Counted from the first letter of the stretch, positions 37,329 to 48,801 are shown. The stretch: DNA of 64,000 nt from Pseudomonas putida (GCA_041879295.1 CP047152.1:4903501-4967500), one strand, 5' to 3'. Translations and numbers: made by a program. Notes: generated by a model from the sequence alone, not told the origin.

Positions 37329-38465
37329 TCAGCGGCGCTTGGCCATGGCATCGGTGAAACGATCGAACAGAGGCGCGACGTCGGTCGGGCCTGGGCTCGC
37401 TTCAGGGTGGCCCTGGAAGCTGAACGCGCTCTTGTCGGTACGCTCGATACCCTGCAGGGTGCCGTCGAACAGCGACTTGTGAATGGCGCGAACGTTACCC
37501 GGCAGGGTCGCTTCGTCAACGGCAAAACCGTGGTTCTGGCTGGTGATCATGACCACGCCGGTATCCAGGTCCTGGACCGGGTGGTTGGCACCGTGGTGGC
37601 CGTGGCCCATTTTCACGGTCTTGGCACCGGAGGCCAGGGCCAGCAGCTGGTGGCCGAGGCAGATGCCGAATACCGGAATCTCGGTTTCGAGGATTTCCTT
37701 GATCGCCTGGATCGCGTAGTCGCACGGCTCGGGGTCACCAGGGCCGTTGGACAGGAACACGCCGTCCGGGTTGAGTGCCAGCACTTCGCTGGCCGGGGTC
37801 TGGGCTGGCACCACGGTCACGCGGCAGCCACGGGCTACCAGCATGCGCAGGATATTCAGCTTGACGCCGTAGTCGAAGGCAACCACGTGGTACGGCAGGT
37901 CGGCAGCGTCGATGGTCGGGTGGCTGTCGGTTTTCAGCTCCCACACACTGGAGCGCCACTCGTAACGCTCCTTGGTGGAGACGACCTTGGCCAGGTCCAT
38001 GCCCTTAAGGCCCGGGAAGCCGCGGGCAGCAGCGATGGCGGCTTCTTCGCTGATGTTGTCACCCGCCAGAATGCAGCCGTTCTGGGCGCCCTTTTCACGC
38101 AGGATACGGGTCAGGCGACGAGTGTCGATGCCGGCGATGGCAACGACGTTGTTGGCCTTGAGGTACTCAGGCAGCGACTGGGTGTTGCGCCAGTTGCTGG
38201 CCAGCAGCGGCAGGTCACGGATGACCAGGCCAGCGGACCAGACGCGGTTCGACTCGGCGTCTTCCGGGGTAGTGCCGGTGTTGCCGATGTGCGGGTAGGT
38301 CAGGGTAACGATTTGCTGCGCGTAGGAAGGGTCTGTAAGGATTTCCTGGTAGCCGGTCATAGCGGTGTTGAATACCACCTCACCAACGGTCTGACCGTCG
38401 GCACCGATGGCTTCACCGCGGAAAATACTGCCGTCGGCAAGGGCGAGTATGGCTGGCTTTGTCAA
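37329..38465 (-). CDS. carA: Carbamoyl-phosphate synthase small (glutaminase) subunit
   Basis: Class I glutamine amidotransferase subunit feeding ammonia to CarB. The 378-aa protein has an N-terminal CPSase domain ([14 protein letters not shown] ... [14 protein letters not shown]) and a C-terminal GATase with nucleophile FGICLGHQ and the catalytic His in [10 protein letters not shown] choose TTG at 38465 (LTKPAILAL) because GGGAGGT sits 5 nt upstream; the in-frame ATG 24 nt earlier would place that Shine-Dalgarno inside the coding region. An attenuator-like hairpin precedes it. Confidence 0.93.
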   Translation of the reverse strand: MTKPAILALADGSIFRGEAIGADGQTVGEVVFNTAMTGYQEILTDPSYAQQIVTLTYPHIGNTGTTPEDAESNRVWSAGLVIRDLPLLASNWRNTQSLPEYLKANNVVAIAGIDTRRLTRILREKGAQNGCILAGDNISEEAAIAAARGFPGLKGMDLAKVVSTKERYEWRSSVWELKTDSHPTIDAADLPYHVVAFDYGVKLNILRMLVARGCRVTVVPAQTPASEVLALNPDGVFLSNGPGDPEPCDYAIQAIKEILETEIPVFGICLGHQLLALASGAKTVKMGHGHHGANHPVQDLDTGVVMITSQNHGFAVDEATLPGNVRAIHKSLFDGTLQGIERTDKSAFSFQGHPEASPGPTDVAPLFDRFTDAMAKRR

Positions 38466-38505
38466 GAAGACCTCCCGTAAATCAAGCATGAAAGGGCGAT
38501 CGCAG

Positions 38506-38547
38506 GTTGCAAAAAAGCGGAGTGACGTATGGACACGTCACCCCGCT
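38506..38547 (-). terminator. Attenuator-like terminator upstream of carA
   Basis: On the - strand, AAGCGGGGTGACG...CGTCACTCCGC followed by TTTTTT is a strong intrinsic terminator 41-82 nt before the carA start. It lies between any upstream promoter and carA, so it must be regulated or bypassed for expression. Confidence 0.75.
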
Positions 38548-38578
38548 TTCATGTGCTGAATTCAATTCGCTGCGCGCT

Positions 38579-38596
38579 TTTAGTGGACACACTAAA
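38579..38596 (-). promoter_or_regulatory. Leader hairpin ahead of the carA attenuator
   Basis: TTTAGTG-TGTC-CACTAAA (read on the - strand) is a perfect 7-bp stem, 8 nt after the stop of a candidate leader peptide and about 32 nt before the terminator stem. It may be part of the attenuation switch. Confidence 0.45.
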
Positions 38597-38604
38597 GCTG
38601 TAGC

Positions 38605-38655
38605 TTACAGAAAAGTGTGTTTTCGGTCTACCGCGGATGTGCCTCTAAAACACAT
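38605..38655 (-). CDS. Candidate 16-aa carA leader peptide
   Basis: The short frame MCFRGTSAVDRKHTFL ends just before the leader hairpin and the attenuator. It has two Arg codons but no clear Shine-Dalgarno. It is proposed only because of its position in an attenuator-type leader; it could be chance. Confidence 0.3.
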   Translation of the reverse strand: MCFRGTSAVDRKHTFL

Positions 38656-38681
38656 CAATGCGACAGACTGACATCTGTGTT

Positions 38682-38775
38682 GGCTTCTTCGCAGGCTCGC
38701 CCGCTCCCACAGGCCCACCACAAGCCACAAGACCCGCGCAATACCTGTGGGAGCGGGCAAGCCCGCGAAGCAGCC
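38682..38775. repeat. REP doublet between dapB and the carA leader
   Basis: GGCTTCTTCGCAGGCTCGCC at 38682 onward and the inverted copy ending at 38775. It sits 18 nt beyond the dapB stop and separates dapB from the carA control region. Confidence 0.85.
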
Positions 38776-38792
38776 AGCACCGCCAGAACGGC

Positions 38793-40737
<1,945 letters not shown>

Positions 40738-40852
40738 AGGTCATTTGCACCTTGTTGGGCGTCTGGCATCTGCGCCACGCCATCAGCACCCGCCCGCTCC
40801 CCATAAGAGCCGCTGACAGATGCTGTAAAAATTCTCGAATTCCAGATACGCC

Positions 40853-40917
40853 AACGCGGGAGCAAGCCCCCGCGCGGCGACATCCTACCAGCTCACCGAC
40901 AAACGACGGTGAACTGG
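40853..40917 (-). promoter_or_regulatory. Two hairpins in the dnaK-dnaJ gap
   Basis: CCAGTTCACCG/CGGTGAGCTGG (40888-40917) and CGCGGGGGCTTGCTCCCGCG (about 40855-40875) are stable RNA stems without a T-run. They could be 3' stabilisers or processing sites lowering dnaJ relative to dnaK. No promoter consensus is evident between the two genes. Confidence 0.45.
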
Positions 40918-40934
40918 CCGACAACATGCAGGGA

Positions 40935-42860
40935 TTACTGCTTGTTGTTGTCTTTCACTTCTTCGAACTCGGCGTCAACCACGTCATCGTGCTTGGCTTC
41001 CGGCTCGGCCTGCTGCGCGCCACCCTGAGGCTGTTCAGCCGACTGCTCGGCGTACATCTTCTGGGCAACCGGGGCAGAGACCTTGGACAGCTCTTCTACC
41101 TTGGCGTCGATGGCAGCCTTGTCGTCGCCTTTGACAGCGGCTTCCAGGGCAACAACGGCGGCCTCGATGGCGGTTTTCTCTTCAGCGGTAACCTTGTCAC
41201 CTGCGTCAGCGACCATCTTGCGGGTCGAGTGTACCAGCGCGTCACCCTGGTTACGGGCAGCAGCCAGCTCTTCGAACTTGCGGTCTTCCTCGGCGTTGGC
41301 CTCGGCGTCACGCACCATGCGCTCGATCTCTTCGTCCGACAGGCCGGAGTTGGCCTTGATCACGATCGACTGAGTCTTGCCGGTAGCCTTGTCTTTCGCG
41401 CCTACGTGCAGGATGCCGTTGGCGTCGATGTCGAAGGTCACTTCGATTTGCGGCACGCCACGCGGTGCTGGCGGAATGTCAGCCAGGTCGAATTTGCCCA
41501 GCGACTTGTTCTGCGCAGCCTGCTTACGCTCACCCTGCAGCACGTGAATGGTCACGGCGCTCTGGTTGTCGTCGGCAGTCGAGAACACCTGCGACTTCTT
41601 GGTCGGGATGGTGGTGTTCTTCTCGATCAGCGCGGTCATCACGCCGCCCATGGTTTCGATACCCAGGGTCAGCGGGCTGACGTCCAGCAGGAGTACGTCT
41701 TTCACGTCACCGGCCAGTACCGCACCCTGGATGGCAGCACCCATGGCAACGGCTTCGTCCGGGTTCACGTCCTTGCGCGCTTCCTTACCGAAGAAGTCGG
41801 CAACTTCTTTCTGCACCAGCGGCATGCGGGTCTGACCGCCGACCAGAATCACGTCATCGATCTTGCTGGCGTCGATGCCGGCGTCTTTCAGGGCGATACG
41901 GCAAGGCTCGATGGTACGCTTGACCAGGTCTTCGACCAGCGACTCCAGCTTGGCGCGGGAGATCTTCACGTTCAGGTGCTTAGGACCGGTGGCATCTGCA
42001 GTGATGTACGGCAGGTTGACGTCGGTCGACTGAGCGGACGACAGCTCGATCTTGGCTTTTTCTGCGGCTTCTTTCAGGCGCTGCAGGGCCAGAGGATCGT
42101 TCTTCAGGTCCATGCCCGACTCTTTCTTGAACTCGTCGACAAGGTAGTCGATCAGGCGCATGTCGAAGTCTTCGCCACCCAGGAAGGTGTCGCCGTTGGT
42201 AGCCAGTACTTCGAACTGGTGCTCACCGTCGACTTCGGCGATTTCGATGACCGAAACGTCGAAGGTACCACCACCCAGGTCATAAACGATGACAGTGTGG
42301 TCGCCCTTGGCCTTGTCCATGCCGTAAGCCAGCGCAGCGGCAGTCGGCTCGTTGATGATGCGTTTTACGTCCAGGCCAGCGATGCGGCCGGCGTCTTTGG
42401 TCGCCTGACGCTGGCTGTCGTTGAAGTAGGCCGGAACGGTGATGACCGCTTCGGTTACGGGCTCGCCGAGGTAGTCTTCGGCGGTTTTCTTCATTTTCTT
42501 CAGGACTTCGGCGCTGATTTGCGGCGGAGCCATTTCCTTGCCAGCAGCCTCGACCCAGGCGTCACCGTTGTTTGCCTTGACGATCTTGTACGGCACCAGC
42601 TTGATGTCTTTCTGCACGACATCTTCTTCGAAGCGGCGGCCAATCAGGCGCTTCACTGCGAACAGGGTGTTGTGCGGGTTGGTGACGGCCTGGCGCTTGG
42701 CCGACTGGCCAACCAGGATTTCGCCATCGTTGGCGTAGGCCACGATCGAAGGGGTAGTACGCGCACCTTCGGCGTTTTCGATGACTTTGACGTTACCGTT
42801 TTCCAGAATGGAGACGCACGAGTTGGTGGTCCCCAGGTCGATACCGATGATTTTACCCAT
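40935..42860 (-). CDS. dnaK: Chaperone protein DnaK (Hsp70)
   Basis: ATP-dependent folding chaperone. The 641-aa protein starts [16 protein letters not shown], has the phosphate loops [11 protein letters not shown] and [11 protein letters not shown], the interdomain linker [16 protein letters not shown], the peptide-binding domain and a C-terminal lid ending [11 protein letters not shown]. It is expressed from its own sigma-32 promoter inside the end of grpE and probably also from the grpE promoter. Confidence 0.98.
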   Translation of the reverse strand: MGKIIGIDLGTTNSCVSILENGNVKVIENAEGARTTPSIVAYANDGEILVGQSAKRQAVTNPHNTLFAVKRLIGRRFEEDVVQKDIKLVPYKIVKANNGDAWVEAAGKEMAPPQISAEVLKKMKKTAEDYLGEPVTEAVITVPAYFNDSQRQATKDAGRIAGLDVKRIINEPTAAALAYGMDKAKGDHTVIVYDLGGGTFDVSVIEIAEVDGEHQFEVLATNGDTFLGGEDFDMRLIDYLVDEFKKESGMDLKNDPLALQRLKEAAEKAKIELSSAQSTDVNLPYITADATGPKHLNVKISRAKLESLVEDLVKRTIEPCRIALKDAGIDASKIDDVILVGGQTRMPLVQKEVADFFGKEARKDVNPDEAVAMGAAIQGAVLAGDVKDVLLLDVSPLTLGIETMGGVMTALIEKNTTIPTKKSQVFSTADDNQSAVTIHVLQGERKQAAQNKSLGKFDLADIPPAPRGVPQIEVTFDIDANGILHVGAKDKATGKTQSIVIKANSGLSDEEIERMVRDAEANAEEDRKFEELAAARNQGDALVHSTRKMVADAGDKVTAEEKTAIEAAVVALEAAVKGDDKAAIDAKVEELSKVSAPVAQKMYAEQSAEQPQGGAQQAEPEAKHDDVVDAEFEEVKDNNKQ

Positions 42861-42938
42861 GTTAACTCTCCCGAAACTTGAATTTGGTAGCAGCGACTAC
42901 TTTGGCCAACTGCGGTAATACTTGAAGGCTTGACACCT

Positions 42939-42966
42939 AGATGGGGATGCCCGAAAGGATTTCAAG
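42939..42966 (-). promoter_or_regulatory. Sigma-32 promoter of dnaK
   Basis: CTTGAA (42961-42966 complement), a 14-nt spacer, then CCCCATCT (42939-42946 complement) match the RpoH consensus CTTGAA-N13/14-CCCCATnT. The -35 element overlaps the grpE stop codon. Confidence 0.88.
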
Positions 42967-43519
42967 CCTTTTCATTGATCGAGGGTTGCGCCGCGCTCGG
43001 CGCCTTGCTGACCACCACCATGGCGGGGCGCAGCAGGCGGCCGTTCAGCAGGTAACCCTTCTGGAACACGTTCAGCACGCTGTTTGGCTCGACCTCGGCG
43101 TTTTCCTGCATGGCCATGGCCTGGTGGTGCTCAGGGTTGAACGGCTGGCCGTGCGGGTCGACCGCTTCAAGGTTGTAGCGCTTGAGCGTGTCCTGGAACA
43201 TCTTCAGGGTCAGCTCGACACCCTCGCGGATCTGCTTGACGTGCTCATCGTCGGCACTGGAGTGAGCCAGGGCCAGCTCCAGGCTGTCGATCACCGGCAG
43301 CAAGTCGCTGGAGAACTTCTCCAGGGCGAACTTGTGGGCTTTTTCCACGTCCTGCTCGGCACGACGGCGTACGTTCTGCAGGTCGGCAACGGCGCGCAGC
43401 GCCTGGTCCTTGGCTGCGGCCAGCTGTTCCTCGAGCTCCAGAACACGGGTATCAGCTGCATTGCCTGCACCGGTTTCTTCCACGTTAAGGTCTTTCTCGT
43501 TCAGCTGCTCATCAGCCAT
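42962..43519 (-). CDS. grpE: Nucleotide exchange factor GrpE
   Basis: Exchanges ADP for ATP on DnaK. The 185-aa protein has an acidic N-tail, a long dimerising helix ([29 protein letters not shown]) and the C-terminal beta domain with [27 protein letters not shown]. The start [10 protein letters not shown] at 43519 is preceded by AGGAGAGACC; six more in-frame residues upstream are unlikely. It is first in the heat-shock operon. Confidence 0.95.
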
Positions 43520-43577
43520 GGGGTCTCTCCTGCGCAATTTTGTGGACTGCGAGCCAGGCTCGCCTTGGATGTCGGCT

Positions 43578-43605
43578 ATATGGGGCCGGAAAAACCAGGT
43601 TCAAG
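43578..43605 (-). promoter_or_regulatory. Sigma-32 promoter of grpE
   Basis: CTTGAA (complement of 43600-43605), exactly 14 nt of spacer, then CCCCATAT (complement of 43578-43585): a near-perfect RpoH promoter about 60 nt upstream of grpE. Confidence 0.93.
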
Positions 43606-43671
43606 GGGCAAGGTGGTTTTCAAGGCTGCAACAGAATCTGCGAAGGGGCATTGGCAGGCCTGAAAAAAGTA

Positions 43672-43687
43672 CTGTATAAATAACCAG
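43672..43687 (+). promoter_or_regulatory. LexA box upstream of recN
   Basis: CTGTATAAATAACCAG fits CTG-N10-CAG with the AT-rich centre of SOS boxes. It lies 24 nt before the recN start, overlapping the likely promoter. Confidence 0.88.
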
Positions 43688-43711
43688 ACCTGACTTCCGG
43701 GAGCCGCCCCC

Positions 43712-45385
43712 ATGCTGGTGCACCTGTCCATTCACAACTACGCCATCGTCGAGCACCTCGACCTCGAAATCGCCCGTGGCATGTCCGTCATCACCGGCGA
43801 GACCGGTGCCGGCAAATCGATCATGCTAGACGCCCTCGGCCTTGCCCTGGGCGACCGTGCCGACAGCGGCGTGGTGCGCCCCGGCACCGACAAGGCGGAC
43901 ATCCTGGCCACCTTCGACCTGGTGGACATTCCCGAAGCGCATACCTGGCTGGCCGAGCGCGACCTGGACAACGAAGGCCTGTGCATCTTGCGCCGGGTGA
44001 TCACCGCCGAAGGCCGCAGCCGCGGCTACATCAACGGCACGCCCTGCCCGCTCGGCGACCTCAAGGCGCTGGGCGAACTGCTGATCGATATCCACAGCCA
44101 GCACGAACACCAGTCACTGCTCAAGACCGACACCCACCGCCGCCTGCTTGACGAATATGCCGGCGCCGTCGACCTGGCCCGCCAGGTCCAGCTTGCAGCC
44201 AAGCGCTGGAACCAGACCCGCCTGGAGCTGGAGCGCCTGTCCAACTCGGGCGACGAGCAGCGCGCCCGCCACCAGTTGCTCAGTTACCAACTGGAAGAAC
44301 TGGACAACCTCGGCCTGGGCGAGCACGAACTGGAGCAGCTGGAACAGGAACACAAGAACCTGACCAGCGCCGAGGCCCTGTTCGGCATCTGCCGCCAGGT
44401 TATCGACCAATGCAGCGAGAGCGATTCGGGCAATGTGCTGAGCGCCCTCACCTTCAGCCTCAACCGCCTGGGTGCCGCCACCAACTCGCCCAAGGCGCTG
44501 AGCGAAGCGGCCAACCTGATTGCCAGCGCGCAGATCCAGGTCGAGGAAGCCGTGGGCGAACTCAACCGCTTCCTCGACAACTTCGACGCCGACCCGATGC
44601 GCCTGCAAGCCCTAGAAGAGCGCCTGGATACCATCTATACCCTGGCACGCAAACACCGGGTGCATCCCACCGAACTGCCCCACCTGCAACAGCAATTGAT
44701 GGAAGAGCTGGAAGGCCTTAATGCCAGCGACGAGTCGATCGAGCGGCTGGGCGAAGAGCTTGGCGCCTTTGCCCAGCACTATAAAGAGAAAGCCCGTGAG
44801 CTCAGCGGCCTGCGCCAGCAAGCGGCGCAGCAGCTGGCGGGCGCGGTGGAGCAGGAAATCCAGCGTCTGGGCATGCCTGGCGGTCGCTTCTGCATAGAGC
44901 TGACACCCAACGAAGGCACAGACCTGTCACCCCATGGCCTGGAGCAGATCGAACTGCTGGTCAGTGCCAACCCGGGCCAGCCGCTCAAGGGCCTGGCAAA
45001 GGTGGCGTCGGGTGGCGAACTGTCGCGTATCAGCCTGGCGATCCAGGTCATTACCGCGCAGACCTCGCGCATTCCTACCCTGGTGTTCGACGAAGTCGAC
45101 GTGGGTATTGGCGGGCCCACGGCAGAAATCGTCGGCCAATTGCTGCGGCGCCTGGGCGAGCGCGGGCAGGTACTGACCGTGACCCACCTGCCGCAGGTGG
45201 CGGCGCAGGGGCATCACCATTTGTTCGTGCACAAGGTGCGCAACAGCGACACCACCCACACCGCCGTGGCTAGCCTTGGCAAGCGTGAGCGCGTGGAAGA
45301 AGTGGCGCGGATGCTCGGCGGCATCGACCTGACCAAGGAGTCCCTGGCCCATGCGCGCAAGATGGTGGTGAGCGGCAAGGCCTGA
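43712..45385 (+). CDS. recN: DNA repair protein RecN
   Basis: SMC-like ATPase acting in double-strand break repair, part of the SOS regulon. The 557-aa protein has Walker A GETGAGKSIMLDALGLAL near residue 30, a central coiled coil (about 160-370), the ABC signature KVASGGELSRISLAIQ and Walker B TLVFDEVDVGIGG. Divergent from grpE, with a LexA box directly upstream. Confidence 0.96.
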   Translation: MLVHLSIHNYAIVEHLDLEIARGMSVITGETGAGKSIMLDALGLALGDRADSGVVRPGTDKADILATFDLVDIPEAHTWLAERDLDNEGLCILRRVITAEGRSRGYINGTPCPLGDLKALGELLIDIHSQHEHQSLLKTDTHRRLLDEYAGAVDLARQVQLAAKRWNQTRLELERLSNSGDEQRARHQLLSYQLEELDNLGLGEHELEQLEQEHKNLTSAEALFGICRQVIDQCSESDSGNVLSALTFSLNRLGAATNSPKALSEAANLIASAQIQVEEAVGELNRFLDNFDADPMRLQALEERLDTIYTLARKHRVHPTELPHLQQQLMEELEGLNASDESIERLGEELGAFAQHYKEKARELSGLRQQAAQQLAGAVEQEIQRLGMPGGRFCIELTPNEGTDLSPHGLEQIELLVSANPGQPLKGLAKVASGGELSRISLAIQVITAQTSRIPTLVFDEVDVGIGGPTAEIVGQLLRRLGERGQVLTVTHLPQVAAQGHHHLFVHKVRNSDTTHTAVASLGKRERVEEVARMLGGIDLTKESLAHARKMVVSGKA

Positions 45386-45402
45386 CCCTTCTTTTCCAGG
45401 AC

Positions 45403-45492
45403 GATTCGCGGGCACGCCCGCTCCCACAGGTACACCTCAGGTTTCAGATCCTGTGATCACCCTGTGGGAGCGGGCGTGCCCGCGAAGAGGCC
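45403..45492. repeat. REP doublet downstream of recN
   Basis: GATTCGCGGGCACGCCCGCT followed by CCCACAGG at 45403-45430, and its inverted copy at 45461-45492. It lies between convergent recN and fur. Confidence 0.85.
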
Positions 45493-45528
45493 GGCACAGA
45501 CAACACATCGTTCAATCCCAGAAAGCAC

Positions 45529-45553
45529 AAAGGCGACCCGAAGGTCGCCTTTG
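45529..45553. terminator. Terminator between fur and recN
   Basis: AAAGGCGACC-CGAA-GGTCGCCTTT, a 10-bp stem with A/T flanks on both sides, 21 nt beyond the fur stop. It probably works in both directions. Confidence 0.75.
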
Positions 45554-45573
45554 CTATTCATAACGAAAAATCG

Positions 45574-45978
45574 TTACTTCTTCTTACGCACGTACAGGAC
45601 CAAATTGTGGTCCACCAGCTCGAAGCCATGCTCGGCCACGATTTCGCGCTGGCGCTTCTCGATCTCGGCATCCATGAATTCGATGACTTCACTGGTATCC
45701 ACGTTCACCATGTGGTCGTGGTGACCGCCATCGGCCAGTTCGAACACTGCATGACCGCCGTCGAAGTTGTGGCGAACCACCAGACCCGCCGCCTCGAACT
45801 GGGTCAGCACGCGATAGACGGTGGCCAGGCCTACGTCCTCGCCAGCCTCCATCAGCGCCTTGTAGACATCCTCTGCACTCATGTGACGCTGCTCGGTAGA
45901 GTCGAGCATCTGAAGGATCTTGACTCGAGGCAGGGTCACCTTGAGACCGGCTTTGCGCAATTCGCTATTTTCAACCAT
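45574..45978 (-). CDS. fur: Ferric uptake regulator Fur
   Basis: Fe(II)-dependent repressor of iron acquisition. The 134-aa protein has the winged-helix domain (LRKAGLKVTLPRVKILQML ... GLATVYRVLTQFE) and the metal-binding HHDHMV motif. The C-terminal segment lacks the CxxC pair of enterobacterial Fur, as known for Pseudomonas. The start MVENSELRKAG at 45978 is the conserved one; the frame is open 44 codons further, overlapping bamE. Divergent from bamE/omlA. Confidence 0.96.
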   Translation of the reverse strand: MVENSELRKAGLKVTLPRVKILQMLDSTEQRHMSAEDVYKALMEAGEDVGLATVYRVLTQFEAAGLVVRHNFDGGHAVFELADGGHHDHMVNVDTSEVIEFMDAEIEKRQREIVAEHGFELVDHNLVLYVRKKK

Positions 45979-46075
45979 GGTCAGCTTTCTCGCCGATGCT
46001 GCTTCGCAGCTTCTCTTAATACGGGTATGATCGGGGTTTACGTTGTCCAGCCAAGATAGTGGAAGTCGCCCACCG

Positions 46076-46612
46076 ATGCAAAACACCAAGCTCTTGCTAA
46101 CCAGCCTCACCCTAGTGGGACTGCTCGCACTCGCCGGTTGCTCGTTTCCCGGGGTTTACAAAATCGACATCCAGCAGGGCAATGTCGTCACGCAAGACAT
46201 GATAGACCAATTACGCCCGGGAATGACCCGCCGGCAAGTAAGGTTTATTATGGGCAACCCGCTGATTCAGGACACTTTCAACACCAATCGCTGGGATTAC
46301 CTGTACAGCCTGCAGCCTGGTGGCGGTAAGCGCCAGCAAGAACGCATGAGTGTATTTTTCAACGAAAGCGATCAACTGGTCAGCCTGTCTGGCGACTTCA
46401 TGCCAGGCGTCAGCCGCGATCAGGAAATCCTCGGTGGCAGCAGCGACACCACCGTCAGCCCGGCCACCGAGCCAGGCCAGACCGAACAACCGGCAGCGCA
46501 ACCTGAAGAAAAACCGGCCAAGCCAGGTTCGACCGAAGAGGCCATCCAGCGCGAGATCGACACCATCGAGACCACTCCGGTCCCGACCCCAGCACCGCTG
46601 GAAACCCGCTAA
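46076..46612 (+). CDS. bamE: Outer membrane assembly lipoprotein BamE (OmlA)
   Basis: BAM-complex lipoprotein (also called OmlA or SmpA in pseudomonads). The 178-aa protein has a lipoprotein signal with lipobox LAGC (Cys near residue 22), the SmpA/OmlA fold ([22 protein letters not shown]) and a Pro/Glu/Thr-rich C-terminal tail. A TATGAT box at 46026-46031 with TTCGCA 17 nt upstream is a plausible promoter. The ATG at 46076 begins the signal sequence; upstream in-frame codons are not signal-like. Confidence 0.93.
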   Translation: MQNTKLLLTSLTLVGLLALAGCSFPGVYKIDIQQGNVVTQDMIDQLRPGMTRRQVRFIMGNPLIQDTFNTNRWDYLYSLQPGGGKRQQERMSVFFNESDQLVSLSGDFMPGVSRDQEILGGSSDTTVSPATEPGQTEQPAAQPEEKPAKPGSTEEAIQREIDTIETTPVPTPAPLETR

Positions 46613-46629
46613 GCGGGAACAGCAGATGC

Positions 46630-46661
46630 AAAAAAGCCCGGACCTGGTCCGGGCTTTTTTT
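46630..46661. terminator. Bidirectional terminator between bamE and ratA
   Basis: AAAAAAGCCCGGACC and GGTCCGGGCTTTTTTT: a GC-rich stem with A/T runs on both sides, between convergent stops. Confidence 0.92.
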
Positions 46662-46673
46662 GCGCCTTATCCG

Positions 46674-47108
46674 TCAGGCATTCAGTTGCTTGGCACGCTG
46701 GCAGAACGCATCGACCAGCGTATTCGCCGCCTGATTGAATAGCGGGCCCAACGTGGCGCGCACAATCGGCCCGGCGTAATCGAAGGACAGGTCCAGGCTG
46801 ATCTTGCAGGCCTTTTCACCCAGTGGCTTGAACACCCAAACACCATGCAGCTGGGTGAATGGCCCTTCTTCGAGGTTCATCTCGATGGACTGCCCCGGCA
46901 CCAGCACGTTGCGCGTAACGAAGTGCTGGCTCATGCCACCCTTGGCCACTTCGAGCTTGGCACGCATGTGTGTATCGCTGGTTTCGATCACCGTCGAGGC
47001 CGAGCACCACGGCAAAAACTCAGGGTAGCTGGCCACATCGTTGACCAGATCGTAAAGCGCCTGGGCGGGGTATGGCAGCAGGGCGGAGCGTTGAATATGG
47101 GTAGTCAT
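46674..47108 (-). CDS. ratA: RatA-like START/SRPBCC domain protein
   Basis: A 144-aa polyketide cyclase/START-fold protein (coenzyme Q-binding COQ10 family). It begins THIQRSALLPYPAQALYDLVNDVASYPEFLPWC, the typical RatA/Coq10 signature. E. coli RatA is described as a 50S-binding toxin, but a ubiquinone-binding role is also possible. Start at 47108; the upstream frame to 47222 is unconserved. Divergent from smpB, the usual neighbour. Confidence 0.88.
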   Translation of the reverse strand: MTTHIQRSALLPYPAQALYDLVNDVASYPEFLPWCSASTVIETSDTHMRAKLEVAKGGMSQHFVTRNVLVPGQSIEMNLEEGPFTQLHGVWVFKPLGEKACKISLDLSFDYAGPIVRATLGPLFNQAANTLVDAFCQRAKQLNA

Positions 47109-47256
47109 CCAGGCGTCACTTCCAAGGCTGGGTGGCGACGCTTCGCAGCGTGCCGAAAACAGGTTCTGTGCGTATGACAGGGTTTGTATTGTCCGGTATT
47201 CATTCCAGTGGCTCAAGCACACCGAAATCCCATAGCGGACGACGCGCGGACTTGCC

Positions 47257-47262
47257 TATAAT
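47257..47262 (+). promoter_or_regulatory. TATAAT box immediately upstream of smpB
   Basis: A perfect -10 hexamer ends 9 nt before the smpB ATG. Transcription from it would start about 3 nt before the ATG. No good -35 is visible at 17 nt. Confidence 0.5.
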
Positions 47263-47271
47263 GCCGCCCCT

Positions 47272-47754
47272 ATGGCTAAGCAAAAAAAACATCCGACCGG
47301 GACCATCGCGCAAAACAAGAAAGCGCGACACGATTACTTCATCGAACACAAGTTCGAGGCCGGGCTGGTCCTGTCCGGCTGGGAAGTAAAAAGCCTGCGA
47401 GCCGGCAAGGCGCACCTGACTGACAGCTACGTGCTGCTCAAGGACGGTGAAGCCTGGCTGTTCGGCAGCCACATCACCCCGCTGACCACGGCCAGCACCC
47501 ACGTCATCGCCGACCCTACACGCACCCGCAAGCTGCTGCTGAACAAGCGCGAGCTAGAGCGCGTGGAAGCGGCTGTGGCGCAAAAAGGCTACACCTGCGT
47601 GGCTTTGGCGCTGTACTGGAGCAAGCACCTGATCAAGTGCGAAATCGCACTGGGCAAGGGCAAGAAGGAATTCGACAAGCGCGACACCATGCGCGAACGC
47701 GATTCCAACCGCGAGCTGCAGCGGGCTGTGCGGAACAAGGGCAAGGAAGACTAA
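47272..47754 (+). CDS. smpB: SsrA-binding protein SmpB
   Basis: Binds tmRNA and brings it to stalled ribosomes. The 160-aa protein begins [45 protein letters not shown], carries the conserved core and ends with the basic tail ([22 protein letters not shown]). Its partner ssrA is 7.8 kb downstream. No Shine-Dalgarno precedes the ATG. Confidence 0.96.
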   Translation: MAKQKKHPTGTIAQNKKARHDYFIEHKFEAGLVLSGWEVKSLRAGKAHLTDSYVLLKDGEAWLFGSHITPLTTASTHVIADPTRTRKLLLNKRELERVEAAVAQKGYTCVALALYWSKHLIKCEIALGKGKKEFDKRDTMRERDSNRELQRAVRNKGKED

Positions 47755-47773
47755 TCGGTCTTTAGCCTGTTCC

Positions 47774-47865
47774 GGCCTCTTCGCGGGCACGCCCGCCCCA
47801 CAGGAAGGGCACCAGTCTCAAGCCCGGCGCTTATCCTGTGGGAGCGGGCTTGCCCGCGAAGAGGC
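47774..47865. repeat. REP doublet between smpB and lldR
   Basis: GGCCTCTTCGCGGGCACGCC at 47774 onward and its inverted copy ending at 47865, between convergent stops. Confidence 0.85.
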
Positions 47866-47885
47866 AGGTACTGCCCATAAAAGTC

Positions 47886-48656
47886 TCAGCGCCCGCTGCG
47901 CCGCTCCGCCCGCGCCACCCGCTGAGCTTCCTCGTGCGCTTCTTCCAGCACCTCCTGCACATACAAAATGTGCCGGCTGGACACCTCCCGCGCATCCTCC
48001 GCCCTGCCCTCGACAATCGCCAGGTACAGTTCCCGGTGCTGACTGATCAGCATGTCACGGGTTTCGGTGCGCTGCTGGTACATGCCGCCGATGTTGGTCA
48101 CCACGTTGCGCTTGAGCAGGTCGAACAACCCCCGGATGGTGTGCAGCAACACCGCGTTATGGCTGGCCTCGGCGATCGCCAGGTGGAAGCGCGCATCAGC
48201 CGCGCCCTCCTCCGCACGGGTTACCTCGTCGAACCTGGCATAGCAGTCCTGCAGCGTATCGAAGGCCGCCTTCAAGCGCGCCCGGTCCGGCTCGGTGGCA
48301 CGCTGGGCAGCGTAGTAGGCACAGGACGCCTCCAGGGTATGGCGAAACTCGAGCAGGTCACGCTGCGCTTCGGCACTGTGCTCGAGCAACTGCAGCAACG
48401 GGTCGCTGAAGGTGGACCCCAACGACTCCGCCACAAAATTGCCCCCGCCCTGACGGCTGACCAGCAGCCCCTTGGCCACCAGCTTCTGGATCGCCTCACG
48501 CAGTGACGGGCGGGACACACCAAACTGCTCGGCCAGGACGCGCTCGGCCGGCAGCCGCTGCCCCGAGGTCAGCGTGCCTTCCAGAATCATCCCTTCCAGC
48601 CGATCGACAATGTCGTCGGACAGGCGCCGCTGGCGTACCTGATCAAAAACCATCAC
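47886..48656 (-). CDS. lldR: L-lactate-responsive GntR/FCD regulator LldR
   Basis: Repressor of the lactate operon, released by lactate. The 256-aa protein has an N-terminal winged helix (RLSDDIVDRLEGMILEGTLTSGQRLPAERVLAEQFGVSRPSLREAI) and a C-terminal all-helical FCD ligand domain with metal-binding residues (ADARFHLAIAEASHN). It is divergent from lldP, and its expected operator lies in the shared 254-bp gap. Confidence 0.94.
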   Translation of the reverse strand: MMVFDQVRQRRLSDDIVDRLEGMILEGTLTSGQRLPAERVLAEQFGVSRPSLREAIQKLVAKGLLVSRQGGGNFVAESLGSTFSDPLLQLLEHSAEAQRDLLEFRHTLEASCAYYAAQRATEPDRARLKAAFDTLQDCYARFDEVTRAEEGAADARFHLAIAEASHNAVLLHTIRGLFDLLKRNVVTNIGGMYQQRTETRDMLISQHRELYLAIVEGRAEDAREVSSRHILYVQEVLEEAHEEAQRVARAERRSGR

Positions 48657-48801
48657 ATGCTCTCCACAAACCCCCGGGCAAATGTCAGGGGGTGTCTATT
48701 CTCGCCGATCCAGGCCACGCAAACACCCATCAAGCCGCGATTTTCCCAGCACATCAGATGCCCGCTCATCGGTACGCGACCAAAGTTTTGCACAGGACAA
48801 A

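Noticed and set aside
46674..47754. ratA/smpB as a toxin-antitoxin pair
   Set aside because: Despite the RatA name, the gene is a COQ10-like START protein and smpB is a translation factor; adjacency is ancient and conserved, not a toxin-antitoxin module.
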